Positions 1 to 12,500 of a DNA stretch of 64,000 bases are shown here, in pieces. The notes beneath the pieces are model-generated. The model ran no database searches. It was not told the origin of the DNA and saw only the letters and a list, made by a program, of their open reading frames with translations. Each line of letters opens with the position of its first letter. The stretch's first letter is position 1. A program made the position numbers and the translations under genes. The DNA comes from Isoperla grammatica (taxonomy: Eukaryota > Arthropoda > Insecta > Plecoptera > Perlodidae), in the NCBI GenBank assembly GCA_945910005.1, contig OX246748.1, positions 11,895,051-11,959,050 of the forward strand, given 5' to 3'.

Positions 1-66
1 TCACCTTTAGAGGGGCACATATGGTACTGGCATGATGTGCACCTATAGAAGGGGTTCGTAAGAAAC
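1..66 (+). repeat. SINE 3' fragment
   Basis: Degenerate copy of the 3' end of the tRNA-headed SINE seen complete at 42411-42677. The shared pieces are GAGGGGCACAT, a TG-rich block, GTGCACC-TATA, and the terminal GGGTATTCCTACGAAA, here diverged to GGGGTTCGTAAGAAA. The head is outside the window or lost. Confidence 0.6.
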
Positions 67-126
67 ATTTTTATGATGAATACTTGTTTGTAACGTTTGA
101 TTTTCTAGAGAGTTTTCTTCATTTGA

Positions 127-296
127 ATGCCCACATTACACGGTTCAATACTTTCGTCAAACTTATTTCAAGCACAAAAAAGCGTCAATTAAAAGAAGCT
201 ATGTTGTTGCAGTTTTTTACCAATTTGTTTTTGATTTGCTTTTGTTCTTGAATTCAATAAGTTTGACGAAAGTATTGAGTCGTTTAATGCCGGCAT
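127..296. mobile_element. Foldback/MITE, family A
   Basis: Inverted repeat with arms of about 60 bp. The left arm carries TCAATACTTTCGTCAAACTT and the right arm its reverse complement. The ends read ATGCC-CATTA/TAATGCCGGCAT. The inner arm AATTCAAGGACAAAAAAGC is shared with the elements at 11.5-16.2 kb. No coding capacity. A second copy with the same ends is at 15871-16040. Confidence 0.65.
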
Positions 297-2841
297 AACA
301 CATGTTTGTTGCTGCATGTACTTGCATTCTTTTCGGCTTACACAATTATTTCATATTATTTGAATATAATCCATACATTTCAAAAATCCAGCACCAACTT
401 GAAACTTAAACCAATTCTACCAACATCCGGTTGGCTATCTTGACCACTAGACTACCATGATCGACAATCTAACTTCCGGTCAATGTGGATTGGAATCTTT
501 GGATGAATTACAAGTCAAAGTTTTATTTCAAATTCTGGACTGTATTCAAATATTTCATCTTATAATAAATCATTTGATTATATTGCTAACAATTATCTCT
601 TACTTGCTAAATATGTAATAAAGCACCTTTGATTCAGCTTTAATGAGAATTATACTCTAGTATTTGATTATTGAACTACCCTCAACATTACAGTTGATGT
701 TTCTTTTTAAAAGCGTCTCTCTAAAACATGTCTACCACAACAATAAGGTGGTCTTGTAATATAAGTAATGTGTAAATTAGATCTTCACTTAAATGGAACA
801 AAACAGTGCGGTTAAGGCAACACAAGGTTAATTTACACTTAAGGCACTTACTCCAGTGTCGCTTTAAGTTTAAAGTGGTCATTATGTAAGGTAAAGTACA
901 TGTCAAAAACATTCCTGAATCTAGTATGATGCTTACACCAATATACCACGTTTCTGATACAGACTCCAACTTCAAGTTGTCTGGGTTTTGATAGTTTAAA
1001 TTTCTATACAGGGTAAAGTGCTTTGTCATCTTAAACATCTAGGTTATTGAACAAAAAATTGTGAAAAATGTAAAGTATCAGCCATTATGAACTTAAAATG
1101 AGGAAGGGTTGATAACAGTCAAAATTCATATATTTTCATATAACTTATTTCGCCAATAGATCATTATTTGGGTTTTACAATGACATACAGTAAAATGTAT
1201 TAATTTTAATAGTAAACAAGTGAGTTGTAGGGAAGTAGGAATCTAGTATGAGTGACTGACTTCTGGATTTTCATTAACAATGTTTTAAATACTAATGTGT
1301 AAGAAGTGTAAGAAGTTATAACAAGATAGACTTGTGATACAATCTCAACATTAGGTCTGAGGTAAATTTACACTCTATATAAATTCAAAATTCATTTCAA
1401 TTAAGTTTTTGATTTTTGGCCAGCATGATAAAAGCAATCTGTGTTTTTGTTAACTTTAGATTGTTATCTAAAGTTTGTGTTGTTTAAAACATGATAATTA
1501 TTAATTTGTATAAAACCTAATCTAAAGTTTTAGTCCAATATCCACATAGAACTTCACACTAAATGTCAACTTCCCCTTGTTTACTATTAAGTTTGTATTT
1601 TAACCGTACTTAAACTTCTCAATATTTTTAATTTTTATTTACCAGAACCAAAATGTATTATATTTATAGTATTTGAACATTATTACAAAAATCGAAGAAT
1701 GATAATTTTCGTAAACTTTTATATCACATATTATTAATCTTTCTTGACTCGCCACGAAACGCAACAAAAATAAATGTTTGATAATAATACAACACGAATT
1801 CTACAACATCATCTTTTAGTCTAAACTGTCATGTATTATCAGTCACAATCTACACTAAAACATAATTATTCCAAGAACATTTTCCGCATGCCGCGCAGTT
1901 TTCGGTATTAATTATACAAAATCATCAATTTGAGAAACGCTCCACATTTTTCACAACCATACATTACACAATGCATGTTTAATTAGGAACTAGACCGATG
2001 GTAATTACAGTAGTAGTTAATAACGATATGGTTACACCCACTCATATTTCACCGTCGCAGACATTCTGTAAATACAGCTGCGTCATTTAGTAGCCGTGCA
2101 ATATCAATTACAAACAAGTAGGGAAATATTCTGTTATTCGAACTCGCCACCACTCTAATAAAGTTTGTTATTAGTATGTGTGTTTGTGTCATGGTTACTG
2201 ATGAAAATTATGAATATAAGTGTAATATTCATGTGTAATGTATGTATTGATATATGTGGGGTACGTAGACCTATATGAATTTTAATCAGTAGGTATAAGG
2301 TTTAGTTCGGAAAACACATCCAGGCACAGATCAATCAAGTACTGAACGGTAGATGTCTAACGCTTATTTAAACATTAATGAAAAATTAAAATTAAATTTT
2401 TTAATTGCAATGAAACAGAAACATGCACGACATTATTTAGAACTTTAAAATATCAGCTCAAAGACAGTACTGTTCTAAGACACTTTATGTCACCTGTCGA
2501 AAAAGAAGGAAATATAAAAAAAAACGAGATTGGCATGGTTGGAGCAAGAAATTTTGAAACATCCCATTGATAATCTGAAAGAATTGTAATTATTTGCTTT
2601 TCTAATTTCAAATCATAATAGTATCCAAAGTAAAATAATGTATATTGGAGAGAACTGGTAAAAATAACAAAACGTTGTTTACGCTTTTCTTTATAAACAT
2701 ATACACTGATTTCTTTTGGTATGTTATAGACTTATAGCTGTGTATGAAAAAAACAATGTAATAGTTTTAATTTATGACCTTTACATATCCGATACATCGT
2801 GGTATTAAATTCAACTGACAAAAGTGATAATAGTAGACCAT
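297..2841. other. AT-rich stretch without recognisable gene
   Basis: No exon with supporting splice sites, no RNA gene and no clear repeat was found here on either strand. The short open frame near 721-1038 has no coding character. Confidence 0.5.
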
Positions 2842-3017
2842 GGGTCAAATACTTAGTCGTTCCTCACGTGCTCCTAAACTCAGCTTTTCCTCTGACTCGC
2901 TCAACCCCCAATCACAGAGCAGTCCACATGGCAATGCTGCTCTGTGATAGTGGGTTGGGCGAGTTTGCGGAAAGGCTGTGTTGAGGAGCATGTGATAAAC
3001 GACTAAGCATTTTACCC
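2842..3017. mobile_element. Hairpin element, about 75-bp arms
   Basis: Near-perfect inverted repeat. The left end GGGTCAAATACTTAGTCGTT pairs with the right end AACGACTAAGCATTTTACCC, and pairing continues through CTCGCTCAACCC and AATCACAGAGCAG to a short loop near 2925. The open frame at 2799-2984 is only a reading of this hairpin. It lies about 280 bp beyond the stop codon of the minus-strand gene, probably in its 3' flank or 3' UTR. Confidence 0.7.
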
Positions 3018-3291
3018 TACGTTATGTGCATTGACCAGATCACATGTTCAAAATACCGACACTGAAGTAATTTCCAGAAGTAATGAGCAAAAACTTTTCA
3101 ACAATCCCGTTGATCTGTAAAGTCGTCGTACAAGAACTTCGGTAATAGTTTCGTCATCAATCAATGACGTGTTTGCGGTCTCGGCCAACCCGAGCAGGTA
3201 TTTGAATGAGCCACGGCCGCTGGTTGGCTGCCGCTCACCCGCCTGTAAAGTTGTTGTACGACGACTATACCAGAAACTCTTTAACCCATGC
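3018..3291 (-). other. Probable 3' UTR/flank of the secreted-protein gene
   Basis: This is the DNA immediately beyond the TAG stop at 3292-3294 on the minus strand. It is GC-richer than its surroundings and open in several frames, but no splice pair supports coding. No clear AATAAA on the minus strand was identified, so the transcript end is unknown. Confidence 0.35.
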
Positions 3292-3517
3292 CTAAGCAGC
3301 GACCGAGGAACCCGAAGCGATCGGAGCGCTCGAAGTGGTCGTATCCTCATTCTCGTCTTCGGCAATCTCCGTGGTAGACGTCATCTTCGCGGCTCGCATG
3401 CGATACTTCTTCGGCTTCGGTCGGGTCTTCGGGTCGCCTGAGACGGAGACATCGGTTTCCTCCACGTCGGCCGACTTCGTCTTCCGGTCGGGCGTCTCCG
3501 TGGTGACACGTGACTTA
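3292..3517 (-). CDS. Exon 4: C-terminal exon
   Basis: The acceptor TTGCAG is preceded by a TGTGTGTG pyrimidine/purine tract. One base (T) completes the split Ser codon from exon 3, then 74 residues from KSRVTTETPDRK to ASGSSVAA and TAG. The composition (Thr/Ser/Asp/Glu, clusters KPKKYRMR) matches exon 2, supporting one gene. An overlapping frame rich in Arg is a shadow. Confidence 0.75.
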
Positions 3518-6500
3518 CTGCAACACACACAGATGTTCGAGTAACATTTCGAGATTTTACAGTGGAATCAGCGTTGAGAAACATAGTGGATGAATGGAGC
3601 CTCGATCTGTTGTTCCTTCTCAGCTCATGCTCTTTCCACCCCACTCAGATGTCATCTAGAAAACATTAACCCTCACCATTGTAACATTTCAGTTGGGCTA
3701 TAACTGACCGCACTACGACTTCCGTGGGCGAATGTTTTCAAGATTTCTGTAAACTTTCTTTATATGGCCGCTTTTAGCGGGTACAATAGGGTCCGACTTC
3801 ATTCATCTACTGTGGTTCTCACGGCTGATTGAACTTTAGAGAGCGGTTGACAAATTTTGTATTGATTTTTTAGAGGCATATTATTCGTCTTATGTTGTTT
3901 TGCAACCTACTCAACGTTTCGTCACGAAAATCATACCTCTTATGACCTCTCTATGACTATCTAGGATCTCTACACCAAGGTACACCAAAGACCACCTTGA
4001 TCTCCACCTAGCGGAAGTTCATCGAACTTGCTGGTTGACTAAACCTCCTCTAGAGAACCTCTTTCCTTCCTTCGACGCCTTCGACGTGCCTCAATGTAAT
4101 AAACCTTGCGTAAAGTTGCTCCCCACATAACTAGTCTCGTGCTTTTGAAACAGATATACTAGTGAAGATTTAAGACCTTATATTGGTTACCTGGAATGTT
4201 CAAACACGGCGGGAGTGACTATTAATAAGGTTTGTGCAAGGGGAAGACTGCCTTTAGGAATGTGTGAAAGAACGCCAGGAATGACGTGTTGATTTTCTTT
4301 GAAACGTAAGCACGTGAAAGGGATGGTAGATAAAGATCGGTATAAGACAAGTGACGTTGAGACATTTTTACTATTGCAAAGGCTTTAGGTCAAGTTCGTG
4401 CTTTGCAACAAACTTAAGTGTATACCACGCTGGCATGTCACCATAGAAACCGGTTCGTAGGGGCCGTATTGTCCACCCCTTGAGTAGCGCTGTCAACGTT
4501 GGGGCGAGATATTGATGTAATAACTGCCTTATTCGTGGAAAAAGATTATTGAGCCTGGCTTCCTTTTAAATTGACCTTGTTTTTGTTCAAGGTTCAAGAG
4601 TCCAGGCAATGAGAGCTATTAGTATTCCATTAGGGGACGGTAAAGTAAAACGCCACATCTCACGGTGACATGCCGGCCTGGTATGGAGTTTAGGATTGCG
4701 TTATAATTTCCAAGCTGTGCCCCCATAGAGAGATTTGAAAACATACTACAGTAGAGTTCCGCGGGAGTTTACACCATGGCCACACCATTTCCCCCCCGTT
4801 TTGGACACCCATAGATAGGTTGAAAGATAAGCTACCCCGGGATTTATTGTTTCTCTAGGACGATCGGACCTCATCGCCTTGAAGAATGTGATGTATGTAT
4901 TCAGTCATCTGAATTCCTCGTTCTTTGCTCGAGTTTGAATGGGGATAATTGCTCGACTGGACTTTGCTCTAGGGGTGTACCAAGAAAACTTCCTAAAAGG
5001 TTGGTGTAAACTCCCGCGGAACTCCACTGTAGTTTAGCCTACAGCCTCACCTGCATCTCTTGGGCCTGTCCGCCATGTTTAAGCCGCCATCTTTGTTTAG
5101 AGTGTTATCGTTCATCTCCAGCGACGTTGCCGAGCGCGCGATGCGGGCCAGAAGACTCCCCTCGTTCGTGGCCTTGAAACGAACCGGGCGGAAAAAATGA
5201 TTATTATTTCAAGCATTGAAAGACGAGCGAGGAACTTGGGAGTTTCTAAGAATGGCTTTCACTCATGCTACGAGAATTGTTCGGGATACGTTTTCGAAAG
5301 TAACCTTTCTAGTTGATTATTGTGAGAGAAAATCGACTCGAAACAAATTTATAAATAAGCCGGTGGATGGCCGGGTGGAAGTAATCATCTAGAAACTTGA
5401 AGTAATGTCACACAAGAAATTCTAGTGTGTTTTGTTGTCCACTGAAATTACTTAGTGGAACTATTTTAAAGGAGGTATCTACTTCTCCTAGGCTCCATTG
5501 TATTTTGTGGCTGCGAATGCATCAAGATTTTTTTGCTTGATTAATAATTGTTTTGCAAAAAGATACAGGGTTGCGAAAGAAATACCTAGGAAAAATATAT
5601 CCCTGGATTCTCAATCAATTGTTAACGTTTCATGCTAGATTGTTTCTATTAGCACAAATGTATTTAATTAAAATCTGCTAAAACATTGGGATTTGATTTA
5701 AAGGTAATGTTATGTTAAGATTAAGTTTTCATAATATAATAAACTGTTATTTTGAGTCGATAGAGCTCATTTTAAGTAAATTTAAATTTTTTTGGTAAGA
5801 AATGACTTCTGATTCGCGTGCAAGCGTAAACATAGAAATCCTTCACTTTTACATACACACTCTATGGACTTAAAAAATTATATGTTTGGAATAATGTAAA
5901 TTGTAAAAAGTATAGCTTTATTAGTATTTATTTTAAATCTCGACAGTGCTAACATCGTTGTTTTTAATATTTTGTTAACATCTCGTTTGGTAGACTTAAT
6001 CATGCATGACCAAAACTTGTATCTGCTGTTATTTAAGGGATGTTATGTGGAGGCACGTTTTAATTAAAACGAAATGTGCGGTAACGGTTTGTTGTAATAC
6101 ACCGTAAAATACTGCAAGACAAGGGCCAACAAGGTAACATCACTAAACGTATTACTCATATCTCTAGTCTATTCAAACATAATAATTGTTATCATCCTGA
6201 AACTTTGTTAATAAGGTTCTAGAAGCGAAAAAAACATTTAGTAAAAGTTTAAGTTTGGAGAAAAGTTTTAGATTACTCGCAGAAACACATATATAATGTT
6301 ATATATTGACACACTACACTTGTGTTTCTGTGTGTGTTTGTTGTATGTTATGATAAAAATTACTCTGTGGGAGCATCAACGAAATTCTAATTAACAACGC
6401 CATCATTTCAACAATTTAAAATGGCCACTTATGAATATTTATTTTTATAAAGCAATAAAAAGGAAACAGTAATTTTCTAAATGATAATGTGTAGATGTTT

Positions 6501-9500
6501 ACGGTGACTTTGTAGTCATAGCAATGAAGGACACAATGAATGGTATAAATGGCCACCACTGAAAAAAAGTTCTTGTCAATGCGTGAGAGTAAGATAAATA
6601 CAGACAGATTTATTTTGTTTGTTGATTTAGGCCTAGCTGAGCTAAATATAAAAGGTATACTTGACATATCAATATACTCAATATCAGTGGTTTGAATTCG
6701 ATTAAAATCATAATATAATTAAATTTTAATTCATTTTTGTAATAGCCTCTAAAAAAGCAAATTTATCACTGTATTTTTAACCTGACATCAAATACTTGAT
6801 TTATTTAATTAAAAAAGAATCATTTCAGACTGTCAGTGGATGTTGACTTTATTCCCTGTTTAATATCGCCGACAAACTTTCCATAGTAGTAGTTATTTCA
6901 TTCTTCACTCTCTAGTTTTACTTATAATAAATGGTGTTAACATCTTGACAAACCTTAAAGCAATTACTTTAAAAACATGTAATTAACATTTTGACTAACT
7001 AATTTTTGGGACAGTCGATCACTTTAGTCTGTTACTTGAGAGAGCTGAATAAGGAACTCTTTTTATGGTAGGTAGGGAGCTGGCCCCTTGAGATACCACC
7101 CCCCCCCCACCCCCCACCCCCACCCCGCCTTACTCCAAACCACCATCAAATAATTAAACCTGAGGTAGAGAGAGTAAGCCCTACATTGGAAGGACTAGTC
7201 CCCGTAGACCGGTGAATTGGTCTCCCAGCGCACAATTTGACAAAACTGAAACTTTATGAAACGTTTTTTTTTTTTTTAAATTAGTTGTTCGTCGTACAGT
7301 TCGAATATATAAACGTGGGTTTTTTTTTTCGAAAAGAAAAATCCCCTTTTGTGCTTCTCTTTTTTTTCGTCTCTGTATTTGACGTTTTACATTTGTCTGT
7401 GTGTTTTACTTACTTACAACAGCCTAGGATACGTACATTTAATATTTGAGTGTTGAAAGCATAATTTTCGGAATGAAATAGTTTTCTCTTTCACTCTTTC
7501 TCCCTCTCGTTCTTTCACTCTCTCTGTCTTTTAGCTTGGCGTGAAATATTATTGTAGACGCTATAGCTCTGTTAGTCAGGAAAGTTCTACAAATCTTGAA
7601 TGATTATGAGTGAGTGACTGAGTGAGTTCTGACAACTGCTTTCACATCTGGAAAAATATTATTTTTACTTATGTTTGCGCTTTCTCGTATAAATTCTTGT
7701 TAGCGGGAATGATTTGAAAGCTCCGTGGAACTGGAACCGCAGAATTTGTTTGACATGTTCATTCATAGACTTGCGCTTATTCACAAGGCATATGAAAGCT
7801 CTACTCTATAAACAATCCAAACGATAAATAAATCTACTGTTATTGTGTAAGATATTGAGCATACACTTTTAAATCCTACTTCTAACGCCATTGTGTTTTT
7901 TTAGTTGCGTGATCAGCAATTGTATCACAAAATTTTGCTAAATCGGCCATATTTGTCAATGTGTGTGGATATAAAACCGAACGAGATAAATGCAAATTAA
8001 GCTAAATAGTAATTAGTGCAAAATAGCAGTTTTACGTTCTGAGTGGAATATCGACCGGGTTAATTAAGGGGGGACGTGTGACCTTTTTGCGCATTGGAGA
8101 AGTGCTTTTTACATTTCAAAGTAGACTATAATATTCATGCAAGAAATATCGATATCATAATCATATATGAAGTTATGTCAATATGTTGTGTATGTCTGTA
8201 TTTTGTATAACTAGCATGGTATATGATAAAAAAGTAACATTCAATTAGGATCAACTCAATGCAATTGAATTGAACACAATGTGTGTTTTTTTTTTAACTC
8301 AAAATACACTAGATGCATTCTGGTGGCAAGAAAATAAACTTCTAAAAAGACTGGTTTGGCTGTCAGTTTTCATTGTTGTTTTATTGTTATTATTCATCAA
8401 TGGCGCTGAAAGGAGGTTGCTTAGCAGCGCTTTCTATGTTAGTTTTGAGTCCTCTATAGCCTAGGCTAACTAAACAAAATCAAAACGTTTATATTTTAAA
8501 GTAGATACAAAACTCATTTTGTTTATATTTTATAGAATGATTCACAATGGTTAATAATGCATGAGTTTACCATTGAAATGCGTCACCAAATAACCAGAAA
8601 AGTGCACAAAATTAGTTACAATAATTTGCCCCACGAGAACATACTTAATTTTACGTATTTGAAAAAAACGACAAGAAATAATATTTTTTTCAACTGACAG
8701 CAAAAAAAAAATTTACTTTTGGTTGACATATTTTACAAAAATCTCCTACTTCCCTAGTGACCATTTCTGCCACTGTGTCCGCGTGGCGAGTATTCGTGAG
8801 TATTCTTTGTACATCAATAATTGTGTCTATTTTGAACTAGATAATAATTAACGACTTGCTTCAAATTAAAACAAAACAGGCAAAGTTCGCGCGCAGGTAA
8901 ATTGGATGGATGGCATTGTTCATATGGGTCATTAGGTTACGCGCTGGGTACACACCAGCTGATGCTAATATATACAACCAAACAAACAAACAAACAAAAC
9001 TAACACTATACGAAGCGATACAGTAACACAGTAACCAGAGGGATGTATATATACAATGTTTACTTGCAGTGTTGTGTTGCTGATGTTTGTATAATGAATG
9101 TTACCTCGTTCTACTTCGTTTGCTGGGTTGGTTGACTTTTTGTTCCACCTGCATTTGAGTACATAACTGGTGTACATAATTGGTGCGATACTAACTAATT
9201 ATCATAATATTTACCATGGGCATTCATTTTAAATCACACGAACGTAAATGTATGTGTGTGGAAAATAATTCTGAAATAAATTATGCAAATTTGAAATGAT
9301 TTGTGTATAAACATTTTTTTAAACGTCAACAATTTGACACACTAATGTGCCTAATGATTTCACATAAATAGAAATGTTATTTGTTACTAAATATGAATAT
9401 CATTATCATATAATATATATTTTTAACGTGCGTGTTGTCAAGTTATTAGTTAAGAATGTTAATAATCATGTCTCGAGTCTCGACTTACAAAGATAACATT

Positions 9501-12500
9501 ATTGTAAGCTACACAACTTTGAACTTGAAGTATTACAAATTGAAGTTGAAACTGTGCGTTTATTTCAATTATACATGTCCGGAAACAACCTTACGGATGC
9601 TTTGACCAAAGACGAGGGATTCGTGACCAAACCAGCGACCCCCAATATCAAAAACCGGGATCGCTGATTGGCCACGACTCTCGAGTCTCTTTTGTGTGGC
9701 AGGTTGAGGGACGGAACATTGTTTTTTCTCTCTTTGGGATTCAATTCTCATGTACCTGGTTTAGTTCCTCAGTGTCCCGCTGGTAGCGCTTGATGATCGT
9801 CTTCCTGTAGTCGTCATCATCGCTCTCTTCACTGCCCCTCCCCTTGATGTTGTCGTCGTCGTCAATGGGAGGTCGTCGAGAGGACCACGTCATGGACGGA
9901 CGGCGGGGGTAGGGAACTGGGGAGTAACTGGGGAAGGGGGCAAAGTTCGGGAAAGGGACCTTCATTGGTTTGGGTGAGCGTCTAGGGACATCGTCTTGCT
10001 CCTCGCCTCCGTACTGAGGACGCGCGGCCCAGGGGGCTGAAGGACGCGGCGGTGACTGGGGGAGGGGGTCCATCTTGGGGAAGGGGATGATCAAGAGGAA
10101 CTTGTTGTCCTTGTTGGAAGAGGGGAGGGCGTCATCGCTGTCGGGACGGCCATAGGGACCGAGGTTCGGGAAGGGACGCTTTGTCTTGTAGCGAGAGGTG
10201 CGCGTCGTCGTCCTAGCGGTGGTCGTAGAGGTCGCGGTCGTCGCGTCGTCGTCGTCGGCGCTGGAGGCCGGCTCCGTCGCCTCCGTGGTAGCCTCGTCCT
10301 CGGCTGGTTTAGGGGTTGCGTCGGCCTCCGTCGAGAGCGCGGTCGTCTCCACGCTCGACGTCTCGGGGGTTGTTACCTCGGTTGTAGTCTCGTCGTCCGC
10401 TGCATTGAGGGGGTGGGCGGCGAGCTGACATACGACAGACAGGGTGAAGGGTGACCATCTGCTTTCAGGAGGGTAGGGGAGGGGGGCAAGCTAACACCTA
10501 ACACAACAGATGAGGACCGATAGAGATGGCTCAGCGGTAAGACGCGAGACTATAATTCGGAAGGTCGCCAGTTCGGTTCCAGCCACCGATAATCCTGACT
10601 GAAGGTTTTTTGTAAGGTTTTCCTCAGTCGTAAAGGCGAATTTTTGGATTGGATCATACTAACATACCTCGGGCGTTCCTTGCAAACTATCCAAACATCC
10701 TAACATACTTTATAGTTAGTCAGCAGAACAGGGGCACTTGTGCACCCTATAATGGGTTTTCCTACCAAAATAATTATTGTTAACAGTCGAGGGAGGGGGG
10801 GGGGGGGTGACGCTGCGTTCAGGAAGGTTAGGGGGTGGGGGGGGGGGGGCGATGCAGTGGCGCACTTACAGATAACAGACAAGCGCGTACGTGGGTCACT
10901 TGAAGTGTAGCCAGTAAATAATTGGAGGTAATTAAAACAGAAAATTAAAATATGTATGCCCCGCCATTATGACTTTAATTCCTTCCTTTATCCTTTAGAA
11001 ATCAATCAATTCGAATTAGCCATTGTATCTTACTATTTAATTAATATGACATGGCCCTAAAATACTAACTAAATAAATAAAGAATCCAATTCCTGCTAAA
11101 GCTATTGAATATTAATAATATTGAATATTGGTGAAAGCAACTAATTGTTTCTGTCTTCGGTCGTCAGGAGATACGCCGAGTGGTACCATACTATGAAGTA
11201 AGAGAACGACCCTTGTCCGGAACTGTTAATATAAATTTTCAAATTTCTCTGTACAGGCAACCTAAATTTTCAATAGCCCTAATTTTATACATCGCCTGTT
11301 AGCGGTTCTTAATTATGTAAACGCTTCATGTAATACATATTTTAGTATTTCAAAAGCCAATAACCAAGTTATGTTTAATAGACATAATTGTATCAATACA
11401 TTAACGTCTACAGCCACGCCCAAGTACTCAGTTTCACATCATTAACGTCGTCAAAATGTTGGTCTTATCATTTTGATTGACATACGAATATTGGAAAACA
11501 CCATTTGTTGCTTTTAGACGGTTCAGTGTTCCGTTCAAGTTTTATGAAATTCAAGGACAAAATATCATCAAAAAAGTAGAGCATTGTTTTATATTTTATT
11601 ATCATTTTGATGCTTTTTTTGTTCTTGAAATCAAGGATTTCAGGAACCTAAAAAGAACATTGAACCGTCTAAATTGAGCTTCAGCCGATTATAATTCACT
11701 GTTAAATGCAAAGAACTAAAACGGCACAGCTACCTACCTAAACAATTTTATTTTATTAATTTAGAATCAAGAATTGAATAAAATGTTGGATATATATATA
11801 TAACTTTGTTTTGTTTATTTCAAATCTATTTATTTTTTCGTTATTTGAGTCATTTTTTAAAACATCCACGTTTTACAAGGTCTTGTTTAAACGACTTACA
11901 AAATAATTTTTGTATCGTTCTTTAGCAAATCGCTGTTTCTCGAGTGTTCATAAAAACAAGACGTATATTCTCTTTAAATTATATAAAAGCCGGCATAGAA
12001 GATTGCGTCCCTTTAATAAGATTAATTCTCCTTGCAGACTCTATATTTGTCTTTGTCTTCCGCTCCCTCAGCGCCCTATGAATTGATTAATATTTAACAT
12101 AAACCAATCGTACAACACCGGCACAAGAGCTTATATTAGCAATCATGTTTCTGGTCTCGAGGGGACGCAATGGGGACACAATGGGGACACAATGGGGACA
12201 CTGTGTAGAAATGATGAGAAGTGGATTTTAAAAAAAATGTAGGGAAACCATTTCTCCTCTGCATACATAGGAAGATACCACTTAGATTTTCCACACAGGA
12301 AAACATTGTTTTTTGTTTTTTTAATATCTGTATAAAGTAAGGTTTAAGAATTTGAACTAAACTATCAACGTATGGGAGTATTTATGTGACATTACAGAGG
12401 CCATATTTGAGGTAAAATGTGTGTTTGTACTACAAGAGGTGGTCAATAGAATACGAATGTTGTTATTGCGATATGTTGTAGTTTTAATACATATTATATA

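Larger units (their letters stand above)
5173..9755 (-). other. Intron 2 of the secreted-protein gene
   Basis: 4,583-bp AT-rich intron. Visible contents are a C-rich tract at 7101-7127, T runs at 7264-7277 and 7320-7329, and a CAAA repeat at 8978-8999. No internal exon with a compatible phase was found. Confidence 0.6.

Noticed and set aside
3381..3644. Arg-rich 87-residue minus frame
   Set aside because: Overlaps exon 4 in another frame and crosses its acceptor; shadow frame.
4424..4463. Additional SINE tail fragment
   Set aside because: Only a loose match to the tail words; too weak to annotate.
9741..10352. Stand-alone 203-residue protein starting at 10352
   Set aside because: The first codon is GTG and the frame is open upstream into a splice acceptor; the segment is exon 2 of a larger gene.
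10517..10590. tRNA gene at the SINE heads (also 42411 and 48778)
   Set aside because: A- and B-box words are present but the cloverleaf is incomplete and the sequence continues into the same SINE body each time.
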